DNA of 64,000 nt from Streptomyces sp. SLBN-31 (GTDB lineage: Bacteria; Actinomycetota; Actinomycetes; Streptomycetales; Streptomycetaceae): the NCBI RefSeq assembly GCF_006715395.1, contig NZ_VFNC01000002.1, positions 3,782,001-3,846,000 on the forward strand. Reading direction: 5' to 3'. The translations under genes and the position numbers were made by a program. Below are positions 1-16,528 of this stretch, piece after piece (position 1 is the stretch's first letter; every line of letters begins with the position of its first letter). Under the pieces are notes generated by a model, which saw only the letters and a list, made by a program, of their open reading frames with translations, was not told where the DNA came from and made no database searches.

Positions 1-1
1 G

Positions 2-894
<893 letters not shown>

Positions 895-895
<1 letters not shown>

Positions 896-2205
896 TGGCC
901 CTCACCGGACGCACCGCACTCCTCGCGGCACTCGGCTCCGTACCTGTCGGCATCTGGGACCCCGGCTGGGCCGGCATCCTCGCCGTGAACGCCCCGCTGG
1001 CGGTGGCCTGCGCCTGCGACTTCGCCCTGGCAGCGCCGGTACGACGACTCGGCCTGACCCGCTCCGGCGACACCAACGTGCGCCTGGGCGAGACCGCCGA
1101 CGTCACCCTCACGGTCACCAACCCGTCCCGTCGCGTGCTCCGGGCACGCCTGCGCGACGCCTGGCCGCCCAGCAGCTGGCAGCCCGGTACCGAGGTCGAT
1201 GCATCCCGCCACCGTCTGACGGTCCCCGCGGGCGAACGCCGCCGCGTCACCACGCGCCTGCGCCCGACCCGCCGCGGCAACCGCCAGGCCGACCGCGTGA
1301 CGATCCGCTCCTACGGCCCCCTCGGCCTGTTCACCCGCCAGGGCACCCACAAAGTCCCCTGGACGGTCCGCGTCCTACCGCCCTTCACCAGCCGCAAGCA
1401 CCTTCCGTCCAAGCTGGCCCGCCTACGCGAACTGGACGGCCGCACCAGCGTGCTCATCCGCGGCGAAGGAACGGAATTCGACAGCCTCCGCGAGTACGTC
1501 CCCGGCGACGACACTCGCTCCATCGACTGGCGCGCGACAGCCCGCCAGTCCACCGTCGCCGTACGCACCTGGCGCCCGGAGCGCGACCGCCACATCCTCC
1601 TGGTCCTCGACACCGGCCGCACCGCGGCAGGCCGCGTGGGCGACGCCCCGCGCCTCGACGCCTCCATGGACGCGGCCCTGCTCCTGGCAGCCCTCGCATC
1701 CCGCGCCGGCGACCGCGTGGACCTACTGGCATACGACCGCCGAGTCCGGGCCATCGTCCAAGGCCGCACGGTCCGTGACGTCCTCCCCTCCCTGGTGAAC
1801 GCCATGGCCACGCTCGAACCCGAGCTGGTCGAACTGGACGCTCGCGGCCTGACAGCCACAGCCCTCCGTACGGCCCCTCGCCGCTCCCTGATCGTCCTGC
1901 TGACCAGTCTCGACGCGGCCCCCGTGGAAGAGGGGCTGCTCCCCGTCCTGTCCCAACTCACCCAGCGGCACACGGTCCTGGTGGCATCCGTGGGCGACCC
2001 GCACATCGCACGCATGGCGACAGCCCGGGGAAACACGGACGCGGTCTACGAGGCCGCGGCCGCCGCCCAGGCCCAGAGCGAACGTCACCGCACGGCGGAA
2101 CAACTCCGCCGACATGGCGTCACCGTCGTCGATGAGACACCCGACGAACTGGCGCCGGCGCTGGCGGACGCGTACCTGGCCCTCAAGACCGCAGGCCGTT
2201 TGTAG
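895..2205 (+). CDS. DUF58 domain-containing membrane-associated protein
   Basis: 436 residues starting at the ATG that overlaps the MoxR stop. The N-terminus has two hydrophobic stretches (about residues 5-50), then a beta-rich region, and then the DUF58 signature REYVPGDDTRSIDWRATAR near residues 198-216. A VWA-like segment beginning LLVLDTGR follows. The MoxR plus DUF58 pair is a widespread bacterial module of poorly defined function, probably assembling or maturing an envelope-associated complex. In other actinomycetes a transglutaminase-like or DUF4129/DUF4350 gene normally sits upstream; that would lie beyond the left edge. Confidence 0.9.
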
Positions 2206-2240
2206 CTCAAGGGGTTCTCCGACATGGAGCACCCCTTGAG
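2206..2240 (+). terminator. Stem-loop after the DUF58 gene
   Basis: A perfect 10-bp inverted repeat (CTCAAGGGGT / ACCCCTTGAG) with a 15-nt loop starts one base after the stop codon. There is no T-run, which is common for Streptomyces terminators. It probably ends the moxR-DUF58 transcript before the converging rRNA operon. Confidence 0.7.
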
Positions 2241-2266
2241 GAGCGGACTTGACTACCCCGGAACGC

Positions 2267-2306
2267 AGAAAACCCCCGGACCGGTATCCCCGGCCGGGGG
2301 TTTTCT
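2267..2306 (-). terminator. rRNA operon terminator
   Basis: A 13-bp inverted repeat (AGAAAACCCCCGG / CCGGGGGTTTTCT) about 10 bases past the 3' end of 5S rRNA. A-rich and T-rich flanks lie on both sides, so it can act in both directions, and it separates two converging transcripts. Confidence 0.85.
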
Positions 2307-2315
2307 CAAAATTTG

Positions 2316-2433
2316 TTCGGCGGCGTCCTACTCTCCCACAGGGTCCCCCCTGCAGTACCATCGGCGCTGTAAGGCTTAGCTTCCGGGTTCGGAATGTAAC
2401 CGGGCGTTTCCCTCACGCTATAACCACCGAAAC
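2316..2433 (-). rRNA. rrf: 5S ribosomal RNA
   Basis: About 118 nt. The complement reads GTTTCGGTGGTTATAGCG at the 5' end and closes with GGCGGCCGAAC-like complementarity, the standard 5S helix I pairing. The internal CCCGGTTACATTCCGAACCC loop region is typical of 5S. It is the last gene of the 16S-23S-5S operon, about 70 nt after 23S. Ends are placed by pairing and may be off by one or two bases. Confidence 0.95.
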
Positions 2434-2503
2434 ACTATGAAGTTAGACCGGAAAAAACACGGTCGTTGCCTCAGAACTAACACAGTGGACGCGAGCAACT
2501 GAG

Positions 2504-7452
<4,949 letters not shown>

Positions 7453-7702
7453 ATGTTTTCCCGTAATCGGGATGAACACCACGAGAGCGGAACAGTCAGG
7501 CGGAATGAGCCCGACCGTTCACAGCGTCCTCGCTGTGTTTTCTTCAAAGGAACCTCGCCACCAGGAAATCCCGGTGTCGGGGTATCAACATATCTGGCGT
7601 TGACTTTTGGCACGCTGTTGAGTTCTCAAGGAACGGTCGCTTCCTTTGTACTCACCCTCTCGGGCTTTCCTCCGGGCGCTTCCCTTCGGTCTTGCGTTTC
7701 CG

Positions 7703-7708
7703 ACTCTA
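7703..7708 (-). promoter_or_regulatory. Proximal rRNA promoter -10 box
   Basis: CTGATAGAGTCGG on the minus strand contains the -10 hexamer TAGAGT. A near-identical context, CTGATAAAGTCGG, occurs 87 bases upstream (-10 at 7790-7795), suggesting duplicated promoters. Neither has a convincing -35 hexamer at 17-18 nt. Confidence 0.55.
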
Positions 7709-7934
7709 TCAGATCTTTTTCCGATCCGATTTCCTCGGTGCTTTCCAGGTTCCCGCTTTTGTTTCGCGGTTTCCTTTCCGGCGGATCCGACTTTATCAGA
7801 AGTTCCGAGCCGGTCCGACCGGCCGTTAATTTCCGATTTGATCGGGAGTGGCTTCGTCGGAATCGATGTTCCGAGAAGCAGACAGACACTCACTGCTGCC
7901 GACCGGTTGAGACCCAGTTCCAGGCAACTGTTCG

Positions 7935-7963
7935 AATCTACCTCCCCTAGCGGTCCGTGTCAA
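7935..7963 (-). promoter_or_regulatory. Distal rRNA promoter, consensus-like
   Basis: On the minus strand TTGACA (7958-7963) is followed by a 17-nt spacer and TAGATT (7935-7940). This is nearly ideal for the principal sigma factor HrdB. Transcription should start near 7928, about 475 nt upstream of 16S. Confidence 0.75.
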
Positions 7964-8016
7964 CGGCTCCGTTGGGGCGAGGAAGAGAGTAACAGCTCAG
8001 CGGGCTCGTATGCACA

Positions 8017-9024
8017 TCAGGCCGCCGTCGGCACCGTGGCGCTGCGCTCGGCCGCTTCGACGTCGCCCGTCTCGCCGACGCGGGCCGCTCGGCCGCCCAG
8101 GACGAAGACGTAAGCGAGGAAGGTCAGCTCGGCGACGACGCCGATGCCGATACGTCCCCAGGTGGGCAGGCCGGAAGGGGTGACGAAGCCTTCGATGGCA
8201 CCCGAGACGAAGAGGACCAGGGCGAGGCCGATCGCCATGCCGATGGCGGCACGGCCTTCCTCGGCCAGGGCCGTGCGGCGGGAACGCGGCCCCGGGTCGA
8301 CGACGGTCCAACCGAGGCGGAGACCGGTTCCGGCGGCCACGAAGACCGCGGTCAGTTCGAGCAGGCCGTGGGGCAGGACGAGGCCGAGGAAGGTGTCGAG
8401 GCGGCCGGCGGACGACATCAGGCCGAAGCCGACGCCGAGGTTGAGCATGTTCTGGAAGAGGAGCCAGAGCACCGGCAGGCCGAGGAAGACACCGAGGATG
8501 AGGCACAGGGCGGCGGCCCAGGCGTTGTTCGTCCACACCTGGGCGGCGAAGGACGCCGCGGGGTGGCTGGAGTAGTACGTCTCGTACTGGCCCCCGGGGC
8601 GCGTGAGCTCCCGCAGCTCGTTGGGGGCCGCGATGGTGGCCTGGACGTCGGGGTGGGTGCCGATCCACCAGCCCAGGAGGACGGAGACAAGGGTCGACAG
8701 GAGAGCGGTGGGCACCCACCAGCGGCGCGACCTGTAGACGGCCGACGGGAAACCGTGGGTGAGGAAGCGTGTGACGTCTCTCCAGGAGGCGCGCCGGGTT
8801 CCCGTCACCGCGCTACGCGCGCGTGCCACGAGTTGGCTCAGTCGTCCGGTGAGCTGGGGGTCGGGGGCGCTGGACTGGATCAGGGAGAGATGGGTCGCCG
8901 TGCGCTGGTAGAGCGAGACGAGTTCATCGGCCTCGGCGCCGGTGAGACGGCGTTGACGTCCCAGGAGCGCGTCGAGGCGGTCCCATTCGGCCCGGTGGGT
9001 CGTGACGAAGACGTCGAGATCCAT
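8017..9024 (-). CDS. Stage II sporulation protein M-like (SpoIIM/DUF95) membrane protein
   Basis: 335 residues. A soluble N-terminal part (about residues 1-105, rich in R, T and L) is followed by about six membrane segments, beginning with one near residues 106-125. The central GLPVLWLLFQNMLNLGVGF and the HGLLELTA motif are typical of the SpoIIM/DUF95 family. In Bacillus SpoIIM joins the engulfment machinery, but the actinobacterial members usually lie beside RDD, MoxR and DUF58 genes and are not proven sporulation proteins. Here it is divergent from the RDD gene. Confidence 0.85.
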   Translation of the reverse strand: MDLDVFVTTHRAEWDRLDALLGRQRRLTGAEADELVSLYQRTATHLSLIQSSAPDPQLTGRLSQLVARARSAVTGTRRASWRDVTRFLTHGFPSAVYRSRRWWVPTALLSTLVSVLLGWWIGTHPDVQATIAAPNELRELTRPGGQYETYYSSHPAASFAAQVWTNNAWAAALCLILGVFLGLPVLWLLFQNMLNLGVGFGLMSSAGRLDTFLGLVLPHGLLELTAVFVAAGTGLRLGWTVVDPGPRSRRTALAEEGRAAIGMAIGLALVLFVSGAIEGFVTPSGLPTWGRIGIGVVAELTFLAYVFVLGGRAARVGETGDVEAAERSATVPTAA

Positions 9025-9151
9025 CGGTTCGGCTGCTCCTCGGCTGTCGTCACTGGCCCGTCGTTGATGTCAGCTTGTCGTACTGCGGCGCGATGCGCCC
9101 TCAGCTTGGCAGACTGGCCGCTGCGAGGGCAGACCAGGAAGGGCGGCGGGC

Positions 9152-10087
9152 GTGAGTGAGCTGGTGACGGGCGAGGCGGTGGCGCTTGAGTTGCGCCCCG
9201 CGAGGCTGCCCAGCAGGGCGCTCGCGGTGTTGCTGGATCTGGTGGTGGCCGTGGCCGCCTACGTCGTCGTGACCATCGCGCTGGTCGCCGCAACGGCTTC
9301 TCTGGACGAAGCGGCGCAGTTCGCGGTGTCGATCGCGACCTTCGTCCTGTTGCTGGTGGGAGCGCCGATCGCGGTCGAGACCCTCAGTCATGGGCGGTCC
9401 CTCGGGAAGCTGGCGTGCGGGCTGCGGGTGGTGCGCGACGACGGCGGGCCGATCCGGTTTCGGCATGCGCTGGTCCGTGGAGCGATCGGCGTGGTGGAGA
9501 TCCTGATGACCTTCGGTGTCATCGCCTGTATCGCGTCGCTCGTGTCGTCGCGCGGGCGGCGGCTCGGGGACGTCTTCGCCGGGACTCTGGTCGTACGGGA
9601 ACGGGTACCTGCCGCGCGGACCGGGTTTCTGCCTCCTCCGCCGCCGTGGCTGGCCGGACGGTTCTCGGAGCTCGATCTGTCCGCGGTTCCCGACGGGCTG
9701 TGGCTGGCGGTGCGTCAGTACCTGACCCGGATGTATCAGCTCGACCCGCAGGTGGGCTGGGCCATGGCGGAACGGCTCGCGTCCGATGTGGCCGCTCGTA
9801 CGGGTACTCCTGTTCCGCAGGGGGTGCCGCCGACGGCCTATCTCGCCGCCGTGCTGCAGGAGCGGCAGACCCGCGAGGTGCGGCGGACCTTCGGCAACGG
9901 TGCGGTGGCGGGCCATGCTCCGACGGCGCCGTACGAGACCCGGCCCGCCGCGCCGGCGTACGAGTCCCGGCCCGCCGCGCCGGCGGACTCGCCGCGCGCC
10001 ATGCCGGCGGACGCGCCGCCTGCGGAGCGTCCCGCGTCGGGGGCCACTGGGAAGGCCCGGCCGACAGGGTTCGTGCCGCCGGCCTAG
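9152..10087 (+). CDS. RDD family membrane protein
   Basis: 311 residues from GTG, with AGGAAGGG about 12 bases upstream. Three hydrophobic segments (about residues 28-48, 55-72 and 110-130) carry the family pattern: an early Arg in LPSRALAVLLDLVVA and an Asp in RGRRLGDVFAGTLVV. After about residue 240 the protein is an Ala/Pro-rich tail with a repeated YE(T/S)RPAAPA unit, probably unstructured. RDD proteins are membrane proteins of mostly unknown function. Its stop overlaps that of the convergent next gene by three bases (CTAG). Confidence 0.85.
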   Translation: MSELVTGEAVALELRPARLPSRALAVLLDLVVAVAAYVVVTIALVAATASLDEAAQFAVSIATFVLLLVGAPIAVETLSHGRSLGKLACGLRVVRDDGGPIRFRHALVRGAIGVVEILMTFGVIACIASLVSSRGRRLGDVFAGTLVVRERVPAARTGFLPPPPPWLAGRFSELDLSAVPDGLWLAVRQYLTRMYQLDPQVGWAMAERLASDVAARTGTPVPQGVPPTAYLAAVLQERQTREVRRTFGNGAVAGHAPTAPYETRPAAPAYESRPAAPADSPRAMPADAPPAERPASGATGKARPTGFVPPA

Positions 10088-10701
10088 TCGGCGAAGGTCG
10101 ACGGCGGTGACTCGAGGTTCTCCAGCTCGATTCCGGGCGCCGCGAGGACCACGTCTCCCGCAATGTGCACGGAGTGCTGCTCGCCCGTGTCCAGGGCTGT
10201 GACCTGGTATTCGTCCACGGTCAGAGGGCCGTTGTCAGTGGCGTGTGCTTCTCTGTTCAGCAAGGTCCAGGACTGGTCCACGGTGCGGGGGGCGAGGACG
10301 GGGTCCGTGAAGGCGACGAGGCGTACGCGGGTTGCTGAGGCAGAAGGGGTGAGGCGCAGGAGACGGGTGGTGGCGACGAGGAACGCGGGGGACGTGCCGG
10401 TGAAGGCGTGGGCGCGCACATTGCCTTCGGTGGCATGAGTTCCGCTGGAGTCCGTACGGACCCAGGTGACGCCGTCCAACGCGGCGCCGCGCACCTGCCA
10501 TCCGGCGGAGTGGAGCTCCAGGCGGATGGGGCGGCCGAGTTCGTCGAGGGCGAGGTCGACCGAGCCGCGGTGGTCGCCCGCGGGGGTGGTCAGTTGGGAG
10601 ACGTAGCGCCAGCCGGAGGGGCCGGGGGCGCAGTGGAAGTGTTCTTCTGCGAGGGGGGTGTGGTCGTGCGGATCGTGGAGCGAATAACGGCCGCGGGGCA
10701 T
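10084..10701 (-). CDS. Hypothetical protein, conserved-looking, beta-rich
   Basis: 205 residues starting at MPRGRYSLHDPHDHT. The start was chosen because the longer frame adds only low-complexity Pro/Arg residues. I do not recognise the family. There is no signal peptide or membrane segment. Alternating hydrophobic strands and a GWRYVSQLTTPAGDHRGSVD region suggest a soluble beta-sheet protein, possibly lipid-binding-like, but this is a guess from composition. It lies downstream of ahcY, separated from it by a strong terminator, and its stop codon overlaps the RDD stop on the opposite strand. Confidence 0.65.
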   Translation of the reverse strand: MPRGRYSLHDPHDHTPLAEEHFHCAPGPSGWRYVSQLTTPAGDHRGSVDLALDELGRPIRLELHSAGWQVRGAALDGVTWVRTDSSGTHATEGNVRAHAFTGTSPAFLVATTRLLRLTPSASATRVRLVAFTDPVLAPRTVDQSWTLLNREAHATDNGPLTVDEYQVTALDTGEQHSVHIAGDVVLAAPGIELENLESPPSTFAD

Positions 10702-10752
10702 GGGGGTCCTGGATCTTGACGGGCTGGTCCGGCCGACGGGCCACGGGGCCGA

Positions 10753-10793
10753 AGGGGCAGGCCCCCGACACGGGGGTGCGGGGGCCTGCCTCT
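10753..10793 (-). terminator. Terminator downstream of ahcY
   Basis: A 12-bp GC-rich inverted repeat (GGCAGGCCCCCG at 10756-10767, CGGGGGCCTGCC at 10779-10790), 50 bases after the ahcY stop. Outer bases extend the stem imperfectly. Confidence 0.8.
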
Positions 10794-10843
10794 GAGGACT
10801 CACCGGCGGTGGGCGCGTCGGCCCACCGACCCGGTGGCGGTGC

Positions 10844-12580
<1,737 letters not shown>

Positions 12581-13561
12581 TCAGTGGCCGGCCGGGTGGG
12601 CGGCGGGGCCTCCTGGCGTCGCCTCCCGGTCCGGGCCCTTGGCGGCCTCGGCGTCGCTGTAGATGTCGGGCTCGAGGTAGATCACGCGGGCGATGGGGAC
12701 AGCGGCGCGGATGCGGGCCTCGGCGGCGTTGATGGCGAAGGCGATCTCGGCGGCCGTGTCGTCGTGCTGGACGGCGATCTTGGCGGCGATCAGGAGTTCC
12801 TCGGGGCCGAGGTGGAGCGTGCGCATGTGGATGATGCCGGTGACCGTCTCGCCGTCGACGACGGCGGTCTCGATCTTCTTGACGTCCTCGACGCCCGCGG
12901 CCTCGCCGAGCAGGAGCGACTTGGTCTCGGCGGCGAGGACGAGGGCGATGGAGACGAGCAGGATGCCGATGCAGACCGTGCCGATGCCGTCCCAGACGCC
13001 GTCGCCGGTGAGCAGGGCCAGGCCGACGCCGCCGAGGGCGAGGACCAGACCGATCAGCGCGCCGAAGTCCTCCAGCAGGACGACGGGCAGCTCGGGCGCC
13101 TTGGCGCGGCGGATGAACTGCGACCAGGACAGCTTGCCGCGCAGTTCGTTGGACTCCTTGATGGCCGTCCTGAAGGAGTAGCCCTCGGCGATGATCGCGA
13201 AGACGAGGACGCCCACCGGCCAGTACCAGTGCTCCACTTCGTGCGGGTGGCGGATCTTCTCGTAGCCCTCGTAGATGGCGAACATGCCGCCGATCGAGAA
13301 CAGGACGATGGACACCAGGAAGGCGTAGATGTACCGCTCGCGGCCGTAGCCGAAGGGGTGCTGCGGGGTCGCCTCGCGCTGGGCCTTCTTGCCGCCGACC
13401 AGCAGCAGGAACTGGTTGCCGGAGTCGGCGAGGGAGTGGACGCCCTCGGCGAGCATCGAGGACGAGCCACTGAACGCGAACGCCACGAACTTCGATGCCG
13501 CGATCGCGAGGTTGGCGCCGAGTGCCGCCACGATCGCCCTGGTGCCGCCTGACGCGCTCAT
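12581..13561 (-). CDS. Cation diffusion facilitator family transporter
   Basis: 326 residues with about six membrane segments and a C-terminal cytosolic domain. The metal site HSLAD (residues 42-46, HxxxD) in the second membrane helix is typical of CDF proteins that exchange Zn, Fe or Mn for protons at the plasma membrane. The C-terminal domain (after about 210) has the usual beta-alpha fold with IIHMRTLHLGPEELLIAAK. The metal cannot be assigned from sequence. The gene is upstream of ahcY on the same strand, 279 bases away, so probably transcribed separately. Confidence 0.9.
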   Translation of the reverse strand: MSASGGTRAIVAALGANLAIAASKFVAFAFSGSSSMLAEGVHSLADSGNQFLLLVGGKKAQREATPQHPFGYGRERYIYAFLVSIVLFSIGGMFAIYEGYEKIRHPHEVEHWYWPVGVLVFAIIAEGYSFRTAIKESNELRGKLSWSQFIRRAKAPELPVVLLEDFGALIGLVLALGGVGLALLTGDGVWDGIGTVCIGILLVSIALVLAAETKSLLLGEAAGVEDVKKIETAVVDGETVTGIIHMRTLHLGPEELLIAAKIAVQHDDTAAEIAFAINAAEARIRAAVPIARVIYLEPDIYSDAEAAKGPDREATPGGPAAHPAGH

Positions 13562-13683
13562 GTGTCCGCGTTGTCCCTTCGCCTTCGTACGTGTACGCCG
13601 TCCAGGCCTTTGCCCGTCCTTTGCCGGTGGGCCATTCTTGCAGCCCGGACCGGCGACAGCGCGTCAGGTACCCACAACCCCGG

Positions 13684-14835
13684 TCATACGATCACAGTGG
13701 CCCGGAAGACCGTTCCCGCCCCGGACACCTCTGCCTTCTCGCCTGCGGGGACGAACACGGATGTGCCTGGGGTCAGTTGCTCCTCCCCCGCTCGCACCGA
13801 ACCGGCCGTGCACAGCAGGATCTGCGGGGTCTCGCGGGTGAGGTCGTGCGTCGTACCGCCCTTGGGAAGCACGTACCGCGAAAGCCGGAACTCGTCGATC
13901 GGGGTGTCGTAGACCTCCTCGCCGTCCGGGGAGGCCTCGGGGCGCAGGACGCCCGGGTCGCTCGCCTCGAAGCGGACGATGCGCAGGAGTTCGGGGACGT
14001 CGACGTGCTTGGGGGTGAGGCCGCAGCGCAGGACGTTGTCGGAGTTGGCCATGATCTCGACGCCGAGGCCGTTGAGGTAGGCGTGCGGGATGCCGGCGCC
14101 GAGGAAGAGCGCCTCGCCGGGCTGCAGACGCACGTGATTGAGGAGCATCGCGGCGATCACGCCTGGATCGCCCGGGTAATGGTGGGCGATGTCGGCGTAG
14201 GGGGCGTACGCGCCGCCCAGGCGGGTGCAGGCGGACGCGGCCTCGGTGACCGTGTGGCGCATCTCCCCGGGGTCGGCGGTGAGGATCGCCGTGAGGACCT
14301 CGCGCAGGGCCGCGTCCTCGGGGTGGGCGTGGAGCAGGTCGACGTAGGGCTTGAGGGAGTCGACACCGAGGCCGTCGAGCAGTTCGGCCGCCTGCAGCGG
14401 ATCACGGAAGCCGCACAGGCCGTCGAACTCGGTGAGCGCGCAGATCAGTTCGGGCTTGTGGTTGGCGTCCTTGTAGTTGCGGTGGGGGGCGTCGACGGGG
14501 ATGCCCCGGCGCTCCTCGTCCTCGTAACCCTCCTTGGCCTGCGCCAGGTCGGGGTGGACCTGGAGGGAGAGCGGGGCTCCCGCGGCGAGGACCTTGAGGA
14601 GGAAGGGCAGGTGGGGGCCGAACTTGGCGACGGCCGCGGAGCCCAGTTCCCGCTCCGGGGCCGCGTCGATCACCTCCACCAGGGTGCCGCGTGCGGTGCG
14701 CGAGGGGGCACCGGGGTGGGCGCCCATCCACAGCTCCGCCTGGGGTTCACCGCTCGGTTCGACTCCGAGGAGGGCGGGGATGGCGGTGGTGGAACCCCAG
14801 GCGTAGGGGCGGATGGTGTTGTCCAGGCGGTCCAT
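13684..14835 (-). CDS. manA: Mannose-6-phosphate isomerase, class I
   Basis: 383 residues. Interconverts fructose-6-phosphate and mannose-6-phosphate, the first step towards GDP-mannose. Zinc-site motifs of the type I family are visible: LQVHPD, HNYKDANHKPELICALT with its glutamate ligand, and GAGIPHAYLNG with the distal histidine. The cupin-like C-terminal half ends near the stop. It is last in a minus-strand series manB, Trm112-like, SIS protein, manA, the same arrangement as around the mycobacterial manA. Confidence 0.95.
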   Translation of the reverse strand: MDRLDNTIRPYAWGSTTAIPALLGVEPSGEPQAELWMGAHPGAPSRTARGTLVEVIDAAPERELGSAAVAKFGPHLPFLLKVLAAGAPLSLQVHPDLAQAKEGYEDEERRGIPVDAPHRNYKDANHKPELICALTEFDGLCGFRDPLQAAELLDGLGVDSLKPYVDLLHAHPEDAALREVLTAILTADPGEMRHTVTEAASACTRLGGAYAPYADIAHHYPGDPGVIAAMLLNHVRLQPGEALFLGAGIPHAYLNGLGVEIMANSDNVLRCGLTPKHVDVPELLRIVRFEASDPGVLRPEASPDGEEVYDTPIDEFRLSRYVLPKGGTTHDLTRETPQILLCTAGSVRAGEEQLTPGTSVFVPAGEKAEVSGAGTVFRATVIV

Positions 14836-14905
14836 GCGGTTCTCTCTGCCGGTCGATCGGTACGCGCGTGCGTGTGCGGCTGTTCTCAGTGCGCAGGCGT
14901 CAAGA

Positions 14906-16033
14906 TCAGGCCCCTGAGGCGAGCGCCAGGTAAACGGCGGCGAAATCCGTGATGGCGATCAGTTCGGCGAGGGTCTCCAGCTCGTCGCCGGCCTCCGGCT
15001 CGAGTTCGCTGATCGGTGTGTCGTGGCTGAGGGCCAGGTCGCGGGCGGCCGGGGCGGCGGTGAGGCCGCCGATCGGTCGGTCGCGCAGCAGCACCACGCG
15101 CGCGTGCAGAGCGGGCGGTTCCTCCACCCGGTCGCGGAAGAAGTCGTCCGGGTCGGCGCTCGCGGCGAGCGGTCCGGCGAGCAGCGCGCTGTGCGCGGCG
15201 AGGGCCTCGGGGAGCTCGGCGACGACGGCGGGGGTGCCGGAGAGCTCGGCGAGGGCCGCGGCGAACCGGCGGCCGGCGGGGCCCGCGGAGACGCCTTCGG
15301 TCCAGACGACCGGCAGGGCGTCGGCGAGTTCGGCGGCGAGCGTCTTGGCGGGGTTGCTGTAGGTCGCGATGGCGGGGCCGCAGCGCTCGGCGACCTGGTC
15401 GAGGCGGTCGGCGACCTTTTCGACGGCGTCCGGCGGGGCGGAGAGCAGGCCGGTGCGGTCCAGCAGCGCGAGGAGGGGTGTGAGCAGCGCCCACAGCACG
15501 CCGGGGGCGGACGCGGCGAGCGGTTCGTCCTGCTCGTACGGGGCCGTCGCCATCGGTACGAAGAGGCCGTGGGCGCCGGCCACCGCCTCCACGAGCGGGG
15601 TGTGGGAGGGGGCGACCGCGACGACGGCGCAGCCGCGGCGGTAGGCCGCGTCGGCGAGCAGGGACAGGCCCGGCTCGCTGCCGTCGGGGGTGGTGATCAG
15701 GAGCAGGTCGACCGAACCGGCCCAGCCCGGGAGTTCCCAGCGCAGTGCGCCTGCCGCGGGGGCCACGCCGGTGGGTGCGAGGCGGATGACGGGGCTGCCG
15801 GGGCCGGCGAGGGTGCCGAGGAGGTCGGCGGCGCAGATGGCCGCGGCGCCGGGGCCCGCGATGAGGACGGCGCGGGGGCGGCCGTCCGGCTTGAGGTCGT
15901 TGACGCCTGCCTCGGCTGCGTGCCGGGCGGCGGTGCGGACCCGGGCGCCCGCTTCGGCGGCGCCGCGCAGAAGGCCGCGGCGGTCGGCCTCGGAGAGGGC
16001 CTCGGGGGTGTCGAGCAGCGATTCGTCGAGCAT
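14906..16033 (-). CDS. SIS domain protein related to phosphoglucose/phosphomannose isomerase
   Basis: 375 residues starting MLDESLLDTPEALSEADRRG. The central part (about 65-190) reads as a SIS phosphosugar-binding fold: VLIAGPGAAAICAADLLG, then VDLLLITTPDGSEPGLSLLADAA. The C-terminal portion resembles the C-terminal PGI/PMI module. Neighbouring manA and manB suggest a role in hexose-phosphate isomerisation or sensing, but catalytic residues could not be confirmed. The mycobacterial counterpart (Rv3256c, from memory) sits in the same place between manA and manB. Confidence 0.8.
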   Translation of the reverse strand: MLDESLLDTPEALSEADRRGLLRGAAEAGARVRTAARHAAEAGVNDLKPDGRPRAVLIAGPGAAAICAADLLGTLAGPGSPVIRLAPTGVAPAAGALRWELPGWAGSVDLLLITTPDGSEPGLSLLADAAYRRGCAVVAVAPSHTPLVEAVAGAHGLFVPMATAPYEQDEPLAASAPGVLWALLTPLLALLDRTGLLSAPPDAVEKVADRLDQVAERCGPAIATYSNPAKTLAAELADALPVVWTEGVSAGPAGRRFAAALAELSGTPAVVAELPEALAAHSALLAGPLAASADPDDFFRDRVEEPPALHARVVLLRDRPIGGLTAAPAARDLALSHDTPISELEPEAGDELETLAELIAITDFAAVYLALASGA

Positions 16034-16128
16034 GGGGCGGCAGCCTCCGATCGCCGGTCCCTGAGGACGGCGGGCTTGGGGGGTGCGTGCGGCGGACGGT
16101 GTCCAGATGTGGGGTCTGCTGGGTCGGC

Positions 16129-16222
16129 GGTGCCTCAGGGCGGGCCGCGCGGGTGGGGCAGGGCCTCGGGGCGGGCCGCGCGGGTGAGGCGGTGCCTCGG
16201 CAAGTGCCGCGCGGGTGAGGCA
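16129..16222. repeat. Three tandem copies of a 30-32 bp GC-rich unit
   Basis: Units at about 16129-16160, 16161-16190 and 16191-16222 share the pattern GCCTC(A/G)G...GCCGCGCGGGTG(A/G)GGC. They lie between the Trm112-like gene and the SIS gene. Copies 1 and 2 are most alike, and copy 3 differs in its middle. No terminator hairpin was identified in it. Confidence 0.7.
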
Positions 16223-16234
16223 ATGCCCCCTGTG

Positions 16235-16405
16235 TCACGCGGGGCGGCGGGCCTCGTCGACGAGGAGGACGGGGATGCCGTCGCGGACGGGGTAGGCCAG
16301 GCCGCAGTCCTGGCCTGTGCAGATCAGCTCGGTGTCCTGCTCCTTGAGGGAGGCGTGGCAGGCCGGGCAGGCGAGGATCTCCAGGAGGCCGGATTCCAGC
16401 GGCAT
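16235..16405 (-). CDS. Trm112-family small zinc protein
   Basis: 56 residues, beginning [19 protein letters not shown]. Four cysteines at positions 13, 16, 29 and 34 form a zinc ribbon, and the [14 protein letters not shown] stretch after it is the standard Trm112/YcaR ending. In eukaryotes Trm112 activates methyltransferases; bacterial versions are mostly uncharacterised. The ATG was preferred because it starts exactly at the family N-terminus. It sits between manB and the SIS gene, as in other actinomycetes. Confidence 0.9.
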   Translation of the reverse strand: MPLESGLLEILACPACHASLKEQDTELICTGQDCGLAYPVRDGIPVLLVDEARRPA

Positions 16406-16528
16406 GGGGTGTCCCTTCGGGGTACGCGTGCGGGTGCCTGTGCGGCGCCTTGTGCGGATGTGCCTGGTCAGGGTACCGCCGTGGGGGGCGGCTCGGCGGG
16501 GTTGGGGCGGGGTGGGTGGAGGGGTCTG

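Larger units (their letters stand above)
7453..7990 (-). promoter_or_regulatory. rRNA operon leader and promoter region
   Basis: About 540 bases without a protein gene. Nearest 16S is a leader with the actinobacterial element TTGAGAACTCAACAGCGTG (complement of about 7616-7634), likely part of the processing or antitermination region. Further out are at least three promoter-like sites, with -10 boxes at 7703-7708 (TAGAGT), 7790-7795 (TAAAGT) and 7935-7940 (TAGATT). Multiple promoters per rRNA operon are known for Streptomyces. Short reading frames here are not credible genes. Confidence 0.75.
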
